Shown here in pieces: positions 15,736-22,499 of a DNA stretch of 22,499 nt. Position 1 is the stretch's first letter, and each line of letters starts with the position of its first letter. Where the stretch lies: assembly GCA_049306275.1 (NCBI GenBank), contig JBAQQB010000048.1, positions 1 through 22,499 of the forward strand, written 5' to 3'. The DNA is from JADJTT01 sp049306275 (GTDB taxonomy: Bacteria; Bacteroidota; Bacteroidia; Chitinophagales; Saprospiraceae). A program made the translations under genes and the position numbers. A model generated the notes under the pieces. That model worked only from the letters and a program-made list of their open reading frames with translations, was not told the origin of the DNA and made no database searches.

Positions 15736-15814
15736 AGTTTATAAGTTTATAGGTTTATTAGGGTATGAGACTCCTCATACCCATTAAACTTATACCCTTA
15801 TAAACTCATAAACT
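15736..15814. repeat. Mirrored 8-bp tandem array between peroxiredoxin and clpS
   Basis: The left half reads in 8-bp units AGTTTATA, AGTTTATA, GGTTTATT, AGGGTATG. The right half reads TCATACCC, ATTAAACT, TATACCCT, TATAAACT, CATAAACT, the inverted complement of the same family. At the centre GGGTATGAG (15761-15769) and CTCATACCC (15774-15782) form a perfect 9-bp stem with loop ACTC. It fills nearly all of the 90-bp gap and could act as a terminator or RNA stability element. Confidence 0.7.
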
Positions 15815-15823
15815 TCTTCGCTG

Positions 15824-16126
15824 ATGCTCCACACCACCCCATCCAAAGAGCTCGAAAAAGAGGACGTCCTGGTCGAAGAGGAGATCGAGGACGTTGGCGA
15901 CCTCGCTCGCCTGGTCGTGTACAACGACGACCATAACACCTTCGAATGGGTGATCCAGTGCTTTATGGAGATCCTGGGGCATACTTTCGAGCAGTCCGAA
16001 CAACTCGCCATGATCATCCATTTCAAGGGGAAAGCCACGGTCAAAACCGCGCCGCTTTCCGAGCTGAAGCCCAAAAAAGACGGCCTCACCGACCGCGGCC
16101 TCTCAGCCGTGATCGAGGGCGGTTAA
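15824..16126 (+). CDS. clpS: ATP-dependent Clp protease adaptor ClpS
   Basis: A 100-residue cytoplasmic adaptor that binds destabilising N-terminal residues (Leu, Phe, Trp, Tyr) and delivers such proteins to the Clp protease. An acidic flexible N-terminal extension (about 1-27, EKEDVLVEEEIEDVGD) precedes the core LVVYNDDHNTFEWVIQCF, which holds the NDD binding motif at 34-36. The next conserved block is EQSEQLAMIIHFKGKA, with His66 in the usual N-degron pocket position. It is followed after 10 bp by aat, which makes the substrates it recognises. The start at 15824 gives a normal N-terminal extension. Confidence 0.95.
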   Translation: MLHTTPSKELEKEDVLVEEEIEDVGDLARLVVYNDDHNTFEWVIQCFMEILGHTFEQSEQLAMIIHFKGKATVKTAPLSELKPKKDGLTDRGLSAVIEGG

Positions 16127-16136
16127 TCCCTGCGCT

Positions 16137-16832
16137 ATGGCCGTTTTCTGGTTGCAAGAAGAACAACTGGCCTTTCCCAAGCCGGAACTGGCCGACCGCA
16201 ACGGACTCCTGGCCGTGGGCGGCGACCTGTCGCCCGAACGCTTGCTCCTGGCCTACCAAAACGGCATTTTCCCCTGGTATAACCCGGAAGACTATATCCT
16301 GTGGTGGTCGCCCGACCCGCGTTTCGTCCTCTTTCCCTCCGAGCTGAAAGTGGCGCGCAGCATGCGGCCCTATTTCAATCAGCAAAAATTCCAGCTCACC
16401 GCCGACCGCCACTTCGATCAGGTCATGCGCCTGTGCGGAGAGGCCAGCCGTAAAGGCCAGGCTGGCGGCACCTGGATTTCGGAAGAAATGATCGAAGGCT
16501 ACACCCGGCTGCACGAGATGGGCTTCGCCCATTCCATTGAAGTGTGGCAAAACGGCGAGCTCGCCGGCGGACTCTACGGCATCGCCCTCGGCAAATGTTT
16601 CTTCGGTGAGTCCATGTTCGCCCGCGTCAGCAACGCCTCCAAATTCGGCTTCATCGCCCTGACGCGCCGCCTGGAAGAGCTGGGCTATGAATTGATCGAT
16701 TGCCAGCAGCAAACCGGCCACCTGGCTTCCCTCGGCGCCCGGCCCATCAAACGAAAAGAATTTCTGGATTTTTTGAAAAAAAACGAGGAAGAGCCCACGC
16801 ACCGCGGTTCCTGGAGTGAGCTTTTTGGGTGA
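16137..16832 (+). CDS. aat: Leucyl/phenylalanyl-tRNA--protein transferase
   Basis: A 231-residue enzyme that transfers Leu or Phe from aminoacyl-tRNA to N-terminal Lys or Arg of proteins, creating degrons read by ClpS. Family motifs are clear: GLLAVGGDLSPERLLLAY (23-40), NGIFPWY (42-48), ILWWSPDPR (54-62), TWISEEMIEGY, the catalytic-region GGLYGIALGKCFFGESMF (144-161) and LGYELIDCQ. Length matches the usual 230 or so residues. It is probably co-transcribed with clpS. Its 3' end is followed by the dispersed hairpin repeat, 8 bp after the stop. Confidence 0.96.
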   Translation: MAVFWLQEEQLAFPKPELADRNGLLAVGGDLSPERLLLAYQNGIFPWYNPEDYILWWSPDPRFVLFPSELKVARSMRPYFNQQKFQLTADRHFDQVMRLCGEASRKGQAGGTWISEEMIEGYTRLHEMGFAHSIEVWQNGELAGGLYGIALGKCFFGESMFARVSNASKFGFIALTRRLEELGYELIDCQQQTGHLASLGARPIKRKEFLDFLKKNEEEPTHRGSWSELFG

Positions 16833-16839
16833 TTTCCAA

Positions 16840-16869
16840 TTGTAGTGTCGAAGTCCCCTTCGACACATG
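16840..16869 (+). repeat. Dispersed hairpin repeat, copy 2
   Basis: The core is GTGTCGAAG-TCCC-CTTCGACAC (9-bp perfect arms), directly after the aat stop codon. It is the reverse complement of copy 1 (11519-11548) with one base changed, and its first 24 nt form an inverted pair with copy 3. Confidence 0.75.
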
Positions 16870-16912
16870 GTCAGCAAAATCAAGATGCAGGTGAATATTG
16901 GGCGCCGATATT

Positions 16913-16936
16913 TCGAAGGGGACTTCGACACTACAA
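16913..16936 (-). repeat. Dispersed hairpin repeat, copy 3
   Basis: These 24 nt are the exact reverse complement of 16840-16863, so 16840-16936 is a 97-bp unit with 24-bp perfect terminal inverted repeats, ending 5 bp from the stop of the convergent T9SS protein gene. Its own internal stem is shorter than in copies 1 and 2 (CGAAG/CTTCG). No target-site duplication is visible, so a MITE origin is only a possibility; a bidirectional terminator is the simplest role. Confidence 0.7.
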
Positions 16937-16941
16937 CTGCT

Positions 16942-18060
16942 TCATGGAAAAATCAGCACTCGTTGCCTCCAATACTCCCCGCCGCTCCTGGCCTCTACCC
17001 AGTATATGCCGGGAGCAAACCCCGCAGTGGGTATCTCCCAATTCACACCCTCCGTTTTTTCCAGGCTCGCCGCCAAAACGCCCCGGCTATCCCAAACCCG
17101 AAGGTAGTCGAGGCGCACAAAACGCCCGCTTCGCACCCCGATCACCGGACCGGCCGGATTGGGGAAGACTTTCAGTGCCTCCGACAGGGGCGCTTCGCTG
17201 GTCTGGTTGAGCGGCTGGTAGAGCACCACCGAGTCCTGGTTCATCAAAAAAACGGGCAGCATTTCTTCCTGGAGGTTGAGTAGCAAGAGGTTTTCCACCT
17301 GCATCTTGAAGGCCCGGAATACGGTGTCGCGCTGGATGTCGGCCACCACCACGAAGGAGGCCGTAGCCAGGAGGTTGTTGTCCTTGTACAGAGCGTTTTC
17401 ACCCCTTCCCGCCGCAGCAAACTGGATGCGTCCCGGCGAAGGCAGCCGGTAACCAAAGGCGCTCTGGCTCGTAGCGGTCACGAACATCAGCGTGCCCTCG
17501 TCCTGGTTGGGCTCTATCATCACTGCCTCCTCCACGACGAGGTCGGGATCGAAAGAGAGTTCTGCCGCGACGCCCAGGGCGCCCAGCTCCTGCGGAATGG
17601 TCTCGGGATACAACAGGCTGATAAACGCCTGAAATGGCTCGTTTACCGCCACTGAGTCGTCGCTGTACGTAATCGAGAACAGGGCCGGCGGACAGGTCGC
17701 GCAGATCACGTTGTGCTGCCAGGGCATCGGGGCAGCCGTGTCCTGTAGCAAATCGTAATTGGCCACGATGGCGTCGAGGTCGAGCGTATCGATGATCGCA
17801 TCCCCGTTGGCATTGATATACCCGCCGTTGACAAACGTGGTGGGCAGGAAATAATCCCAGATAATGAAGGGCTGCGCAAACCAGTTCTCCGAAGCCAGCG
17901 GCCTCGGCTCCCCCTCCACCCCGAAGGCGATGCCAATGGGCAAGAGATCCAGGTAATTCGCCACCCCGTCGTTGTTGGTGTCGCCGGGATACATCAGCTG
18001 GCCGCTCAGGGGCAGGGCGGTAAGGGTGAGCAGGAGGAAGGAGGGGATGAGTTTGGACAT
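16942..18060 (-). CDS. T9SS type A sorting-domain protein with dockerin-like and cohesin-like regions
   Basis: A 372-residue exported protein of unknown function. The signal peptide is about 1-20 (ending LSG-Q). A dockerin-like, EF-hand-type calcium loop PGDTNNDGVANYLDLLPI (25-42) is followed by a second NANGDAIIDTLDLDAIVANY (83-102). Cys120 and Cys123 form a CxxC pair (CATCPP). Residues about 126-243 look like a cohesin-type beta-sandwich (AELSFDPDLVVEEAV, GRIQFAAAGRGE). Residues about 296-372 are the T9SS sorting domain (LKVFPNPAGP, then GIYWVEARSGGEYWRQRVLIF). No catalytic motif is visible; a structural or adhesion role on the cell surface is inference. Its ATG follows a TTCACYC heptamer array after only 3 nt. 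Confidence 0.88.
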   Translation of the reverse strand: MSKLIPSFLLLTLTALPLSGQLMYPGDTNNDGVANYLDLLPIGIAFGVEGEPRPLASENWFAQPFIIWDYFLPTTFVNGGYINANGDAIIDTLDLDAIVANYDLLQDTAAPMPWQHNVICATCPPALFSITYSDDSVAVNEPFQAFISLLYPETIPQELGALGVAAELSFDPDLVVEEAVMIEPNQDEGTLMFVTATSQSAFGYRLPSPGRIQFAAAGRGENALYKDNNLLATASFVVVADIQRDTVFRAFKMQVENLLLLNLQEEMLPVFLMNQDSVVLYQPLNQTSEAPLSEALKVFPNPAGPVIGVRSGRFVRLDYLRVWDSRGVLAASLEKTEGVNWEIPTAGFAPGIYWVEARSGGEYWRQRVLIFP

Positions 18061-18063
18061 GGA

Positions 18064-18203
18064 GGGTGAAGAGTGAAGGGTGAAGAGTGAAGAGATTTTT
18101 TATCTCTTCATTACATTTTCCCCCAATTTAATTTTATTTTTAATTACTCGCAACTTCACCCTTCACCCTTCACCCTTCACCCTTCACCCTTCACCCTTCA
18201 CCA
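18064..18203. repeat. Inverted heptamer arrays between divergent genes
   Basis: Left array: GGGTGAA, GAGTGAA, GGGTGAA, GAGTGAA (18064-18091). Right array: six exact TTCACCC units (18155-18196) plus TTCACCA (18197-18203). The two arrays are inverted complements and can pair over about 28 bp. A small hairpin GAAGAGAT/ATCTCTTC with a five-T loop lies at 18089-18109, and the rest of the interior (18110-18150) is A+T-rich. Seen from each gene, a TTCACYC array abuts the start codon, so the 5' leaders of both genes would consist of these repeats and no Shine-Dalgarno sequence fits. Confidence 0.8.
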
Positions 18204-18204
18204 A

Positions 18205-19617
18205 ATGTTGCAAAGCAAGCTCCTTGAACTCCTCCGCACCCTCTCTCCCCGGCAGCTAAGCCGCCTGGAGGAGTTCCTGGCTTCGCCTTTTTTCAATAAA
18301 AATGAAGACCTGCTGGCTTTTTTCCGGGCCTTGAAGCCCTATGCCCCAGGTTTTAGTAGTCCTGGCCTTGAAAAAGAGGCTTTTTTGAAAAAAGAAAAAT
18401 GGGATGCCCGCCGGCTGGCTTACTGGATGAGCGACTTGTTGAAGCAAGCCGAAACTTTCCTCACTGTCGAGGCCTTGCTCGAAGACGACCACCTGGGCAA
18501 CCGGGCGCTGCTGGAGATGTACTACCGGAATGAGCTGTCGAAACACTACAAGGGCGTGCTCGACAAGGCAGGGCGCAAGCTGGAGGAATACCCCTGGCGC
18601 AACGCCGAATTTTTCTACTGGCAGTTTCAGCTCCGGCATTTGGAGTACCGGCACAGCGACAAGAGCCAGCGTACGTACAACCCCGACCTCCAGGAGGCCG
18701 CCAATGCGCTCGACACGTTTTATCTGGTGGAAAAGTTGCGCCTTTCCTGCGATATGATCAACATGGCCCAGCAACTCAACGTGGCGTACGATCTTCGATG
18801 GACGGAAGACATCCTGCCCATTGCCCTGCGGAGCGCCGAGGTGCTGGCGCCCGCCGTACAGGTCTACCTGGCCATGTACCGGATGCTGAAAGACAGCGAA
18901 GACACCCGCGCTTATTCCGAAGCCAAGGAAAAACTTTGGGCTTTTTCCGCCCTGTTCGACAAGCCGGAACTGACGACGCTTTCCATCTTTCTCTTCAATT
19001 TTTGCTCCCTGCGCATCAACCGCTTCAACGATCCTTATTTCTGGAAAGAATACCTCGAAGTGGGCAAATTCCTGCTGCGCGAGGAGCTCATCTTTGAAGA
19101 GGGCCGCCTGTCGCCCTGGCTTTACAAAAACCTGGTCACCGCCGGCCTCAACCAGCAGGAGGCGGAATGGACCCTGGAGTTTATCCAGGCCTACCGCGAC
19201 CGCCTGCCGGCTTCCTACCAGGAGCCGCTCTACGAATACAACCTGGCGCACTATTACTACCACCTCGGCCGCTACGACGAGGCCCAGCGCACCCTGATGC
19301 AGGTCGAGTTCAAAGACGTTTTTCTCGCCCTCAGCACCCGCAGCCTGCTGGTCAAGATCTTTTATGAAACAGATCAGGAGGAATTGCTTTTCTCGCACCT
19401 GGAGGCCTTCCGCATCTACCTCCTGCGCAACAAGCTACTGCCGGAACCCAACCGCAGGCAGGTGCAGCAGTTTATTGATTTTACCCGCAAGCTGGCGCGG
19501 ATCGCCCGCCATGAAAGCCATAAATTGCCCCAATTGGAAGCTCAACTGCCCGATGCCAGTCTCATCCTGCACCGCGACTGGCTGGTGGAGAAGATTGCGG
19601 AGAGGAAACGGAAGTAA
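18205..19617 (+). CDS. Uncharacterised all-helical protein (possible TPR-like solenoid)
   Basis: I do not recognise a named family. The 470 residues have no signal peptide or membrane segment and are rich in Leu, Glu, Tyr, Phe and Arg, with helix-forming spacing throughout. The N-terminus (LLRTLSPRQLSRLEEFLASP, then FFNKNEDLLAFFRAL) looks like a compact helical domain. The C-terminal half contains tetratricopeptide-like stretches (YEYNLAHYYYHLGRYDEAQR at about 347-366), suggesting an alpha-solenoid that binds other proteins. The basic tail ends AERKRK. The start at 18205 is taken because the open frame begins there, directly after the heptamer array. Its TAA stop is immediately followed by the stop codon of the convergent dehydrogenase gene. 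I have the impression that similar proteins recur in Saprospiraceae, but cannot confirm it here. Confidence 0.8.
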   Translation: MLQSKLLELLRTLSPRQLSRLEEFLASPFFNKNEDLLAFFRALKPYAPGFSSPGLEKEAFLKKEKWDARRLAYWMSDLLKQAETFLTVEALLEDDHLGNRALLEMYYRNELSKHYKGVLDKAGRKLEEYPWRNAEFFYWQFQLRHLEYRHSDKSQRTYNPDLQEAANALDTFYLVEKLRLSCDMINMAQQLNVAYDLRWTEDILPIALRSAEVLAPAVQVYLAMYRMLKDSEDTRAYSEAKEKLWAFSALFDKPELTTLSIFLFNFCSLRINRFNDPYFWKEYLEVGKFLLREELIFEEGRLSPWLYKNLVTAGLNQQEAEWTLEFIQAYRDRLPASYQEPLYEYNLAHYYYHLGRYDEAQRTLMQVEFKDVFLALSTRSLLVKIFYETDQEELLFSHLEAFRIYLLRNKLLPEPNRRQVQQFIDFTRKLARIARHESHKLPQLEAQLPDASLILHRDWLVEKIAERKRK

Positions 19618-20562
19618 CTACTCCACCTGCACCACGATCTTCCCTCTCAAATGCTTGCTCTCGCTCAGGGCCTGTGCTTCCGGTATTTTGTCGAATGGAA
19701 AGATGTGCTCCACGTGGCTGCGCAACTGGTCGGCCTCCGCCATTTTCTTCAGTTCCCATAAATCGTCTTCCTCGATCCGCATCATCAGCACCTTGGATTT
19801 CTTTGGAGTGAACCAGGTCAGCAGCGATTGCAGGAAAAAGCGGGGAGAGGGAATGGTCGTAATGAAAATGCCTTTGGGCTGCAACACAGGGATGGACTCC
19901 GAGAAGTTGTGATTGCCTATCGTGTCGAAAATGATGTCGTAGCGCGATTTCTCCCGGGTATAGTCGATCTGGTGGTAGTCCATCGCCTCGTCGGCGCCCA
20001 GGTCGGTGGCGAAATCGAGGTTGTCGGGACCGCAGATGGCCGTCACGTACACCCCGAAAAATTTGGCGATCTGCACGGCGTAATGCCCCACGCCCCCCGC
20101 CGCTCCGTTGATCAGCACGTCCATCCCGGTGCGGATGCGGCCCAGGTCGCGCAAGGCCTGCAGGGCCGACAAGCCCGCGGTAGGGATGGCGGCAGCTTCT
20201 TCAAACGACATGTTGGCAGGCAGGGTAGCAACGTTTCTGGCCGGCACGGCGATCATCTCGGCGTACGAACCGTCGCGCTGAAGAGAAATGACAGCCCCGA
20301 AAACCCGGTCGCCGATCTCGTAGTCGCCTACCTTGCTCCCCACAGCAACAACTTCTCCGGCAAAATCCTGCCCCAAAATGAGCGGAAATTTGCGGCGGAT
20401 AAAAAATCGCGCCATGCCTTTTCGGATTTTCCAGTCGACAGGGTTGATGCCAATGGCGTGGATGCGGACGAGCAACTCGTCCTCATCTGGCTCAGGGTCA
20501 GGGACTTCGGCAGGCTCCAACACCTCCCTTGACCCGTATTGGCGTATAACGAAAGCTTTCAT
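19618..20562 (-). CDS. Zinc-independent alcohol dehydrogenase/quinone reductase family NAD(P)-dependent oxidoreductase
   Basis: A 314-residue cytoplasmic medium-chain dehydrogenase/reductase. The catalytic GroES-like fold occupies the N-terminal part (VRIHAIGINPVDWKIRKG, 32-49; LGQDFAGEVVAVG, 63-75). The NAD(P)-binding Rossmann motif is NGAAGGVGHYAVQIAK (152-167). The zinc-ligand Cys cluster of classical alcohol dehydrogenases is absent, which fits quinone oxidoreductase-like members acting on activated alkenes or quinones. The real substrate is unknown. I place the start at MKAFVIRQYG, the standard N-terminus for this family; a 16-residue upstream extension in the same frame (to 20610) begins MNNKTLVLLLFGQ and is probably untranslated leader. 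Confidence 0.92.
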   Translation of the reverse strand: MKAFVIRQYGSREVLEPAEVPDPEPDEDELLVRIHAIGINPVDWKIRKGMARFFIRRKFPLILGQDFAGEVVAVGSKVGDYEIGDRVFGAVISLQRDGSYAEMIAVPARNVATLPANMSFEEAAAIPTAGLSALQALRDLGRIRTGMDVLINGAAGGVGHYAVQIAKFFGVYVTAICGPDNLDFATDLGADEAMDYHQIDYTREKSRYDIIFDTIGNHNFSESIPVLQPKGIFITTIPSPRFFLQSLLTWFTPKKSKVLMMRIEEDDLWELKKMAEADQLRSHVEHIFPFDKIPEAQALSESKHLRGKIVVQVE

Positions 20563-20706
20563 AGTCAGCGCTTGGCCAAACAATAATAGGACTAAAGTTT
20601 TATTGTTCAAACGATTGTGCCCGAAATTTCACGCTATCGTCCTTCTTATTGGCTTTTTTGGATAAAATCTCCTTACTTGGGGCTCAATTTTTCGAAAAAC
20701 AAATCT

Positions 20707-22449
20707 ATGCGCTTCTGGCTACCGCTGCTGCTCCTGCTCCTTATGGCGGGAACGGCTTTCACCCCCGTCAATCCGTTCCCGGCTCCTTCCTACCCGCAGG
20801 GGCTGTTCCAATGGCCGGTCAAACACGACATCCGCCTGTCGGGCACCTTCGGCGAGCTTCGACCCAACCATTTCCACGCCGGGCTCGACATCCGCTCCGC
20901 CAACCAGCGGGTGGGCGACCCGCTCTACGCCGCAGCCGAGGGCTACGTGGCCAGGATCAAGGTGGAGGAAAGCGGCTATGGGCGGGCCTTGTATATCGCG
21001 CATCCCAACGGCTATACAACCCTGTATGCCCACATGGAACGCTTCACCGAAGAACTGGAAGGCTATCTCAAACACGAACAGTACCGGCAGCAATGCTTCG
21101 AGGTCGACCTCTACCCCAAGCCCCACCTCTTCACCTTCCGTCAGGGTCAGTATATCGGGAATATGGGCAATACCGGGGCTTCGCAAGGGCCACACCTGCA
21201 TTTCGAGATCCGCGACACGAAGACTGAAAAGGCATTCAACCCCCTCTTGTTCGGTTTTCCCATCACCGACGACCTGGCGCCGCAGATCTATTCACTCAAA
21301 CTCTACCAGATGGATGGCCTTGGGGTGGTTGGCAGCCGTAGCCAAAACTACAGTATTGACCGGGATAAGGGCTATTTCCACCCCGAACCGGAAACGCTGA
21401 CGGTGAACACGCCCTTCGCCGCTTTTGCCCTGAAGGCATTCGACCAGCACGACTCGCCCAGCAACCGCAACGGCATTTATGCCATCGACATGAAAGTGGA
21501 CGGCCAAAGGGCATTCCAATTCAAGCTCGACGAAGTGCCCTTCGAAGATACCCGCTATATCAACGCTCACATGGATTACCAGGATCAGGTGACGAGCCGG
21601 ACTTACTTCCATCGCTGTTTCCGGCTACCGGGGGATCAACTGGAGAGCTACCCCGTCTCCGAAAATCACGGTCTGGTCTTTCTGCGTCCCGGCGAAATCA
21701 AATTAGTCGAAATGTCGGTGGCCGACGCCCTGGAGAATGTGTCGAAGCTTCGCTTCTGGGTGCGCAGAGCCAGTGAACAGACCCCGCCTCCGGCGCCCGG
21801 GGCTTACCAGTACTACCTGCATCATGACCGCGACAATCTGGTCAAGGCGGGCGACTGCTCGCTCTTTATCCAGCAGGGCGTCATCTACGAGGACCTGCCC
21901 ATGAATTTTCGCACTGCCCCCGCTCCGGGCAGCAACTACCTGTCGGACGTGCACCACATCCACGACTACATGACGCCCGCTCACCAGTTTTTTACCATCT
22001 CTCTCAAAGCCAACCGCCCGCTGCGTGAGGCTGACAAGACCAGGGCCTTCATCGCCTACCTCAACCCCCGCGGCAGCGTGATCAACTGCGGCGGCGTCTG
22101 GAAAGGGGATGAGATGACCGCCAGGGTGAGGCAGTTCGGACCCTACGCCATCCTGGTCGACAAATCGCCGCCTTCGATCAGCGCTTCATCCTTCAAATAC
22201 GACATGCGGGGGAAGAAATCCATGTCGTTCCGCATCGGCGAAAGCTACGCCACGGCGCCGAATATGGACAAGCTGTATTTCTCCGCCACCGTCGACGGCA
22301 AATGGATATTGATGGAATACGACAAGAAATCGGGGCTCATCACCCACCGCTTCGACCAGCGCATCCAGCCCGGCAAACACCTGCTGCGGCTGGAGGTAAG
22401 AGACGTCATGGGCAACGCCAACGTGTACGAAAAACACTTCCTGCGCTAA
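20707..22449 (+). CDS. Exported M23 family metallopeptidase (LytM-type) with long C-terminal region
   Basis: A 580-residue protein with a hydrophobic signal sequence (1-18, RFWLPLLLLLLMAGTAF). The M23/LytM zinc peptidase domain covers about 38-185: HxxxD ligands His57 and Asp61 in HFHAGLDIRS, a conserved His109 in TLYAHM, and the HLH pair His163/His165 in GPHLHFEIRD. All catalytic positions are present, so it is expected to cut peptidoglycan cross-links or other glycine-rich peptides in the periplasm. Residues about 200-580 are beta-rich and I recognise no named domain; RPGKHLLRLEVRD-like endings (PGKHLLRLEVRDVMGNANVY) suggest Ig-like sandwiches. There is no T9SS sorting domain. An upstream in-frame Met (20617) is rejected because the signal peptide begins at MRFW. 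Confidence 0.93.
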   Translation: MRFWLPLLLLLLMAGTAFTPVNPFPAPSYPQGLFQWPVKHDIRLSGTFGELRPNHFHAGLDIRSANQRVGDPLYAAAEGYVARIKVEESGYGRALYIAHPNGYTTLYAHMERFTEELEGYLKHEQYRQQCFEVDLYPKPHLFTFRQGQYIGNMGNTGASQGPHLHFEIRDTKTEKAFNPLLFGFPITDDLAPQIYSLKLYQMDGLGVVGSRSQNYSIDRDKGYFHPEPETLTVNTPFAAFALKAFDQHDSPSNRNGIYAIDMKVDGQRAFQFKLDEVPFEDTRYINAHMDYQDQVTSRTYFHRCFRLPGDQLESYPVSENHGLVFLRPGEIKLVEMSVADALENVSKLRFWVRRASEQTPPPAPGAYQYYLHHDRDNLVKAGDCSLFIQQGVIYEDLPMNFRTAPAPGSNYLSDVHHIHDYMTPAHQFFTISLKANRPLREADKTRAFIAYLNPRGSVINCGGVWKGDEMTARVRQFGPYAILVDKSPPSISASSFKYDMRGKKSMSFRIGESYATAPNMDKLYFSATVDGKWILMEYDKKSGLITHRFDQRIQPGKHLLRLEVRDVMGNANVYEKHFLR

Positions 22450-22499
22450 TTGCACTTGAACAAAAAAAACTTTTTAAAAAAGGCTGGGCGGGCGCAGCC
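22450..22499. other. Right-edge non-coding tail
   Basis: The last 50 bp are A-rich, then G+C-rich (GGCTGGGCGGGCGCAGCC), and could hold the start of a terminator (GGCTG near 22482 can pair with CAGCC at the edge). The window ends before this can be judged. Confidence 0.2.

Noticed and set aside
18155..18203. CRISPR array
   Set aside because: The TTCACCC units are contiguous 7-mers without spacers, and no cas genes are nearby.
18256..19398. 380-codon minus-strand frame opposite the unknown helical protein
   Set aside because: Its composition is repetitive (Val, Gln, Leu, Phe) and lacks family features; the + strand frame starts at the repeat/gene boundary and ends exactly at the dehydrogenase stop, which fits a real gene better.
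20563..20610. 16-residue N-terminal extension of the dehydrogenase
   Set aside because: The family normally begins with MKAxxxxxxG; the extension (MNNKTLVLLLFGQALT) looks like translated leader, and a cytoplasmic enzyme needs no hydrophobic start.
20617..20706. 30-residue N-terminal extension of the M23 peptidase
   Set aside because: The signal peptide starts at MRFWLPLLLL; the upstream residues would place a polar stretch in front of it.

Overview
The window looks like chromosomal DNA of a Bacteroidota member, most likely Saprospiraceae or a close relative. Three proteins end in type IX secretion (T9SS) sorting domains, TAnnTTTG-type -7 promoter elements precede several genes, Shine-Dalgarno sites are not evident, and the metalloprotease carries a dockerin-like module with 'SWRFV...FPNPN...FPE' wording typical, to my knowledge, of Saprospiraceae surface proteins. 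The lineage call comes from reading protein motifs, not from a database search.

Layout. (1) 188-6488: a secreted M43 metalloprotease (-), a periplasmic beta-propeller sensor histidine kinase (-) and a divergently transcribed NarL/LuxR response regulator (+). (2) 6723-9071: two genes in visibly more A+T-rich DNA (-), a clan GH-A glycoside hydrolase and a small membrane-anchored four-helix-bundle sensor-like protein. (3) 9215-11197: a secreted multidomain endonuclease I (+). (4) 11554-15180: uvrB, an O-methyltransferase and an EamA transporter (all -; the last two overlap by 4 bp). (5) 15263-16832: peroxiredoxin, clpS and aat (+); clpS-aat forms an N-degron pathway pair. (6) 16942-18060: a dockerin-like T9SS protein (-). 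(7) 18205-19617: an unrecognised helical protein (+), ending base to base against a zinc-less alcohol dehydrogenase/quinone reductase family gene (-, 19618-20562). (8) 20707-22449: a secreted M23 metallopeptidase (+).

The most interesting signal is regulatory. An 18-nt near-palindrome (16/18 identical) occurs upstream of the response-regulator gene and upstream of the M43 protease gene. In both it lies in the same orientation and exactly 22 nt before a perfect TAnnTTTG element. This predicts an autoregulated two-component circuit (propeller kinase to NarL-type regulator) that controls a T9SS-secreted protease.

The second signal is a set of intergenic repeats. Several gaps are filled with 7- or 8-bp tandem units arranged as mirror-image arrays (13602-13665, 15736-15814, 18064-18203, and a two-unit fragment at 14290-14303). 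Unit sequences differ between loci but the architecture is similar. At 18064-18203 both divergent start codons directly follow TTCACYC arrays. A separate dispersed hairpin repeat has three copies (11519, 16840, 16913). No rRNA, tRNA, CRISPR array, transposase or prophage gene was seen.
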